Of a stretch of 64,000 nucleotides of DNA, positions 62,239 to 64,000 are shown one piece after another. The position numbers were made by a program, and so were the translations under genes. How positions within the stretch are numbered: the first letter of the stretch is position 1; each line of letters begins with the position of its first letter. The notes below the pieces were generated by a model, which made no database searches, was not told where the DNA came from, and worked only from the letters and a program-made list of their open reading frames with translations. Source of the DNA: Pseudomonas putida (GTDB taxonomy: Bacteria > Pseudomonadota > Gammaproteobacteria > Pseudomonadales > Pseudomonadaceae). Where the stretch lies: NCBI RefSeq assembly GCF_001976065.1, contig NZ_MNAH01000012.1, positions 62,001-126,000 of the forward strand, given 5' to 3'.

Positions 62239-63479
62239 TGTCCAGTCTGGCTGATGCAATCGTCCAGAGTGACCTGGACATCGCCCCCTTGTTGTTGCCC
62301 GCACAGGTGCTGCGCAACGACGCCCAAGCCATCAAGGCCGCCCATGAGCTGGCGCAAGTCGCTCGCCTGCAGGCAGCCCGGCGCGACCAGCAGCGCAAGC
62401 TGCCGTGGTCGGAAATCGAACAATTCACCCGAAGCGGCCTGGGCAGCATTGCCGTTCCCCGCGAGTATGGCGGCCCACAGGTTTCATTCGTGGCCCTGGC
62501 CGAAGTGTTCGCGATCATTTCCGCAGCGGACCCCGCCCTGGGGCAGATTCCGCAGAACCAGTTCGGCATTCTCAACCTGATACTCGGCAGCGCCACCGAG
62601 GCGCAGAAAAAACAGCTGTTCAAGAGCGTCCTGGAAGGCTGGCGAATCGGCAATGCCGGGCCGGAGCGCGGCGTTAAAAACACCCTGGAACTCAAGGCGC
62701 GTATCACCGCCGATAGCGATGGTTATGTGCTCAATGGGCAGAAGTTCTATTCCACCGGCGCGCTGTTCGCGCACTGGGTCGCGGTCAAGGCACTCAATGA
62801 CGACGGCAAGCAAGTACTGGCCTTTGTCCGTCGCGGTACGCCGGGACTGCACATCGTCGATGACTGGTCCGGTTTCGGCCAGCGCACCACCGCCAGCGGC
62901 ACCATTTTGCTCAACAACGTGCGAGTCGACGCCGAGTTGGTGGTGGACAACTGGAAGATCAATGAAAAGCCCAATACCCAAGGCGCCGTCTCGCAGCTGA
63001 TTCAAGCCGCCATCGACGCTGGCATCGCCCGTGGCGCTATCGACGACGCCATTGAATTCGTGAAAACCCGTTCCCGGCCATGGATCGACGCCAACGTCGA
63101 ACGGGCCAGCGATGACCTGTACGTGATCGCCGACATCGGCAAGCTGAAAATCGAACTGCACGCCGCCGAAGCCCTGCTGCGCAAGGCCGGGCAGGTGCTC
63201 GACCAGGTCAGCGCCGCGCCGCTTACCGCCGAATCCGCCGCCCGCGCTTCGATTGCCGTGGCTGAAGCCAAAGTGCTGACCACCGAGATCTCGTTGCTGG
63301 CCAGCGAAAAGCTCTTCGAACTGGCCGGCAGCCGCGCCACCCTTGCCGAATTCAACCTCGACCGCCACTGGCGCAACGCCCGGGTGCACACCCTGCACGA
63401 CCCGGTGCGCTGGAAATATCACGCGGTGGGCGCTTATCACCTGAACGGCACTTTGCCGGCTCGTCACTCCTGGATTTAA
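62238..63479 (+). CDS. sfnB: SfnB-family sulfur acquisition monooxygenase, copy 1
   Basis: This 413-aa flavin-dependent acyl-CoA-dehydrogenase-like oxidoreductase belongs to the SfnB/DszC group used for sulfone and sulfonate sulfur. Features are PWSEIEQFTRSGLGSIAVPREYGG, SAADPALGQIPQNQFGIL, and TGALFAHWVAVKAL. It starts on the last base of the leader ORF's stop codon. A reduced-flavin partner is not in the window. Confidence 0.92.
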   Translation: MSSLADAIVQSDLDIAPLLLPAQVLRNDAQAIKAAHELAQVARLQAARRDQQRKLPWSEIEQFTRSGLGSIAVPREYGGPQVSFVALAEVFAIISAADPALGQIPQNQFGILNLILGSATEAQKKQLFKSVLEGWRIGNAGPERGVKNTLELKARITADSDGYVLNGQKFYSTGALFAHWVAVKALNDDGKQVLAFVRRGTPGLHIVDDWSGFGQRTTASGTILLNNVRVDAELVVDNWKINEKPNTQGAVSQLIQAAIDAGIARGAIDDAIEFVKTRSRPWIDANVERASDDLYVIADIGKLKIELHAAEALLRKAGQVLDQVSAAPLTAESAARASIAVAEAKVLTTEISLLASEKLFELAGSRATLAEFNLDRHWRNARVHTLHDPVRWKYHAVGAYHLNGTLPARHSWI

Positions 63480-63516
63480 CGCCCAGACACTTTTTACCAG
63501 AGCTCTGGAGAAACAC

Positions 63517-64000
63517 ATGACCCTTTCTCAACACGTCGCCGTCATCACCAGCGATGAGCAAGCCCTGATCGTCGCCAGCGACCTGGCCGAAGATTTCAAA
63601 CGCGACAGCGCCCTGCGCGACCGCGAGCGCCGTTTGCCGCACCCGGAACTGGAAGTGTTTTCCCGTTCGGGCCTGTGGGGCATCAGCGTGCCCAAGGAAT
63701 ACGGTGGCGCCGGCGTGTCTAACGTCACCCTGGCCAAGGTCATCGCCCTGATCGCCCAGGCAGATGGTTCCCTCGGGCAAATCCCGCAGAACCATTTCTA
63801 CGCACTGGAAGTGCTGCGCGTGAACGGCAGCGAGGAGCAAAAAAAACGCCTGTACGCCGAAGTATTGGCCGGTCAGCGCTTCGGCAATGCGCTGGCGGAA
63901 CTGGGCACCAAAACCGCCCACGACCGCGTCACCCGCCTGAAACACGATGGGGACGGCTATCGCATCAACGGTCGCAAGTTCTACGCCACCGGTGCGATCT
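63517..64000 (+). CDS. SfnB-family sulfur acquisition monooxygenase, copy 2 (partial)
   Basis: The gene starts with ATG at 63517 (CTGGAG upstream) and runs off the right edge. The visible 161 residues resemble copy 1: RRLPHPELEVFSRSGLWGIS, VPKEYGGAGVSNV and IAQADGSLGQIPQNH. It is 37 bp downstream of copy 1 on the same strand, so is likely a tandem duplicate in one operon. Completeness cannot be judged. Confidence 0.9.
   Translation, partial: MTLSQHVAVITSDEQALIVASDLAEDFKRDSALRDRERRLPHPELEVFSRSGLWGISVPKEYGGAGVSNVTLAKVIALIAQADGSLGQIPQNHFYALEVLRVNGSEEQKKRLYAEVLAGQRFGNALAELGTKTAHDRVTRLKHDGDGYRINGRKFYATGAI

Overview
The window is a stretch of chromosome from a Pseudomonas of the fluorescens/putida type. 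The evidence is the gene order rmlC-dctB-dctD, then thioesterase, cysQ-nudE-yrfG, a BON-LysM gene, a LysR gene, fdhD-ydeP, an acyl-CoA thioesterase and hydroxyacyl-CoA dehydrogenase, then pckA, hslO, hslR, rimB-rimK, amgS-amgR, tex, a PaaI thioesterase and gshA. This order matches from memory the core arrangement near PA5164-PA5203 of P. aeruginosa. Codon use is GC-rich, and the intergenic gaps carry REP/BIME palindromes typical of these species.

Layout. (1) 1-6950: a tRNA-Thr followed by an accessory cluster that looks less GC-rich by eye. It holds a polar amino-acid ABC transporter, a very large kinase/M23-like/class-III-aminotransferase fusion, and a divergent Lrp-type regulator. (2) 7058-8682: a three-gene operon of an SDR, a FrnE/DsbA-like protein and a tautomerase. 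(3) 8982-16267: an OprD porin, agmatine catabolism genes aguA and aguB, and a second copy of the kinase/aminotransferase fusion. (4) 16456-34505: mostly core genes (rmlC, dctBD, cysQ, nudE, yrfG, kbp-like, fdhD-ydeP, thioesterases, recQ, small Pseudomonas-specific proteins, a DMT exporter). (5) 34566-46616: core genes pckA, hslO, hslR, rimBK, amgRS, tex and gshA. (6) 46846-64000: mainly sulfur acquisition, with tauABCD, a D-cysteine desulfhydrase plus cystine ABC transporter (with a divergent serine acetyltransferase), and two tandem sfnB-like monooxygenase genes. An aldo-keto reductase, a LysR/SDR pair and a choline transporter betT lie among them.

How they work together. The left cluster looks like a self-contained uptake and catabolism unit: Lrp sensor, periplasmic binding protein, two permeases, ATPase and a kinase-lyase fusion. 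The family suggests phosphorylation followed by PLP-dependent phospho-lyase or transaminase chemistry on an amino alcohol such as hydroxylysine or ethanolamine. AguA and AguB convert agmatine to putrescine. The right half scavenges sulfur from taurine, D-cysteine, cystine and sulfones or sulfonates. Three of its promoters share an AT-rich element that could be a common sulfur-starvation operator. A BetI-like palindrome sits upstream of betT.

Most notable for follow-up: the triple-domain fusion present twice, with the metal-binding residues of the M23-like domain lost in the second copy; a 22-codon leader ORF translationally coupled to sfnB; the two-repeat protein at 61234 with an 18-bp perfect palindrome upstream; an SDR lacking its catalytic tyrosine; and an orphan terminator with an 18-codon gene remnant beside oprD. 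Starts were adjusted from the longest ORF where a ribosome binding site or family length argued for it. Synteny and family statements are from memory, as no database search was possible.
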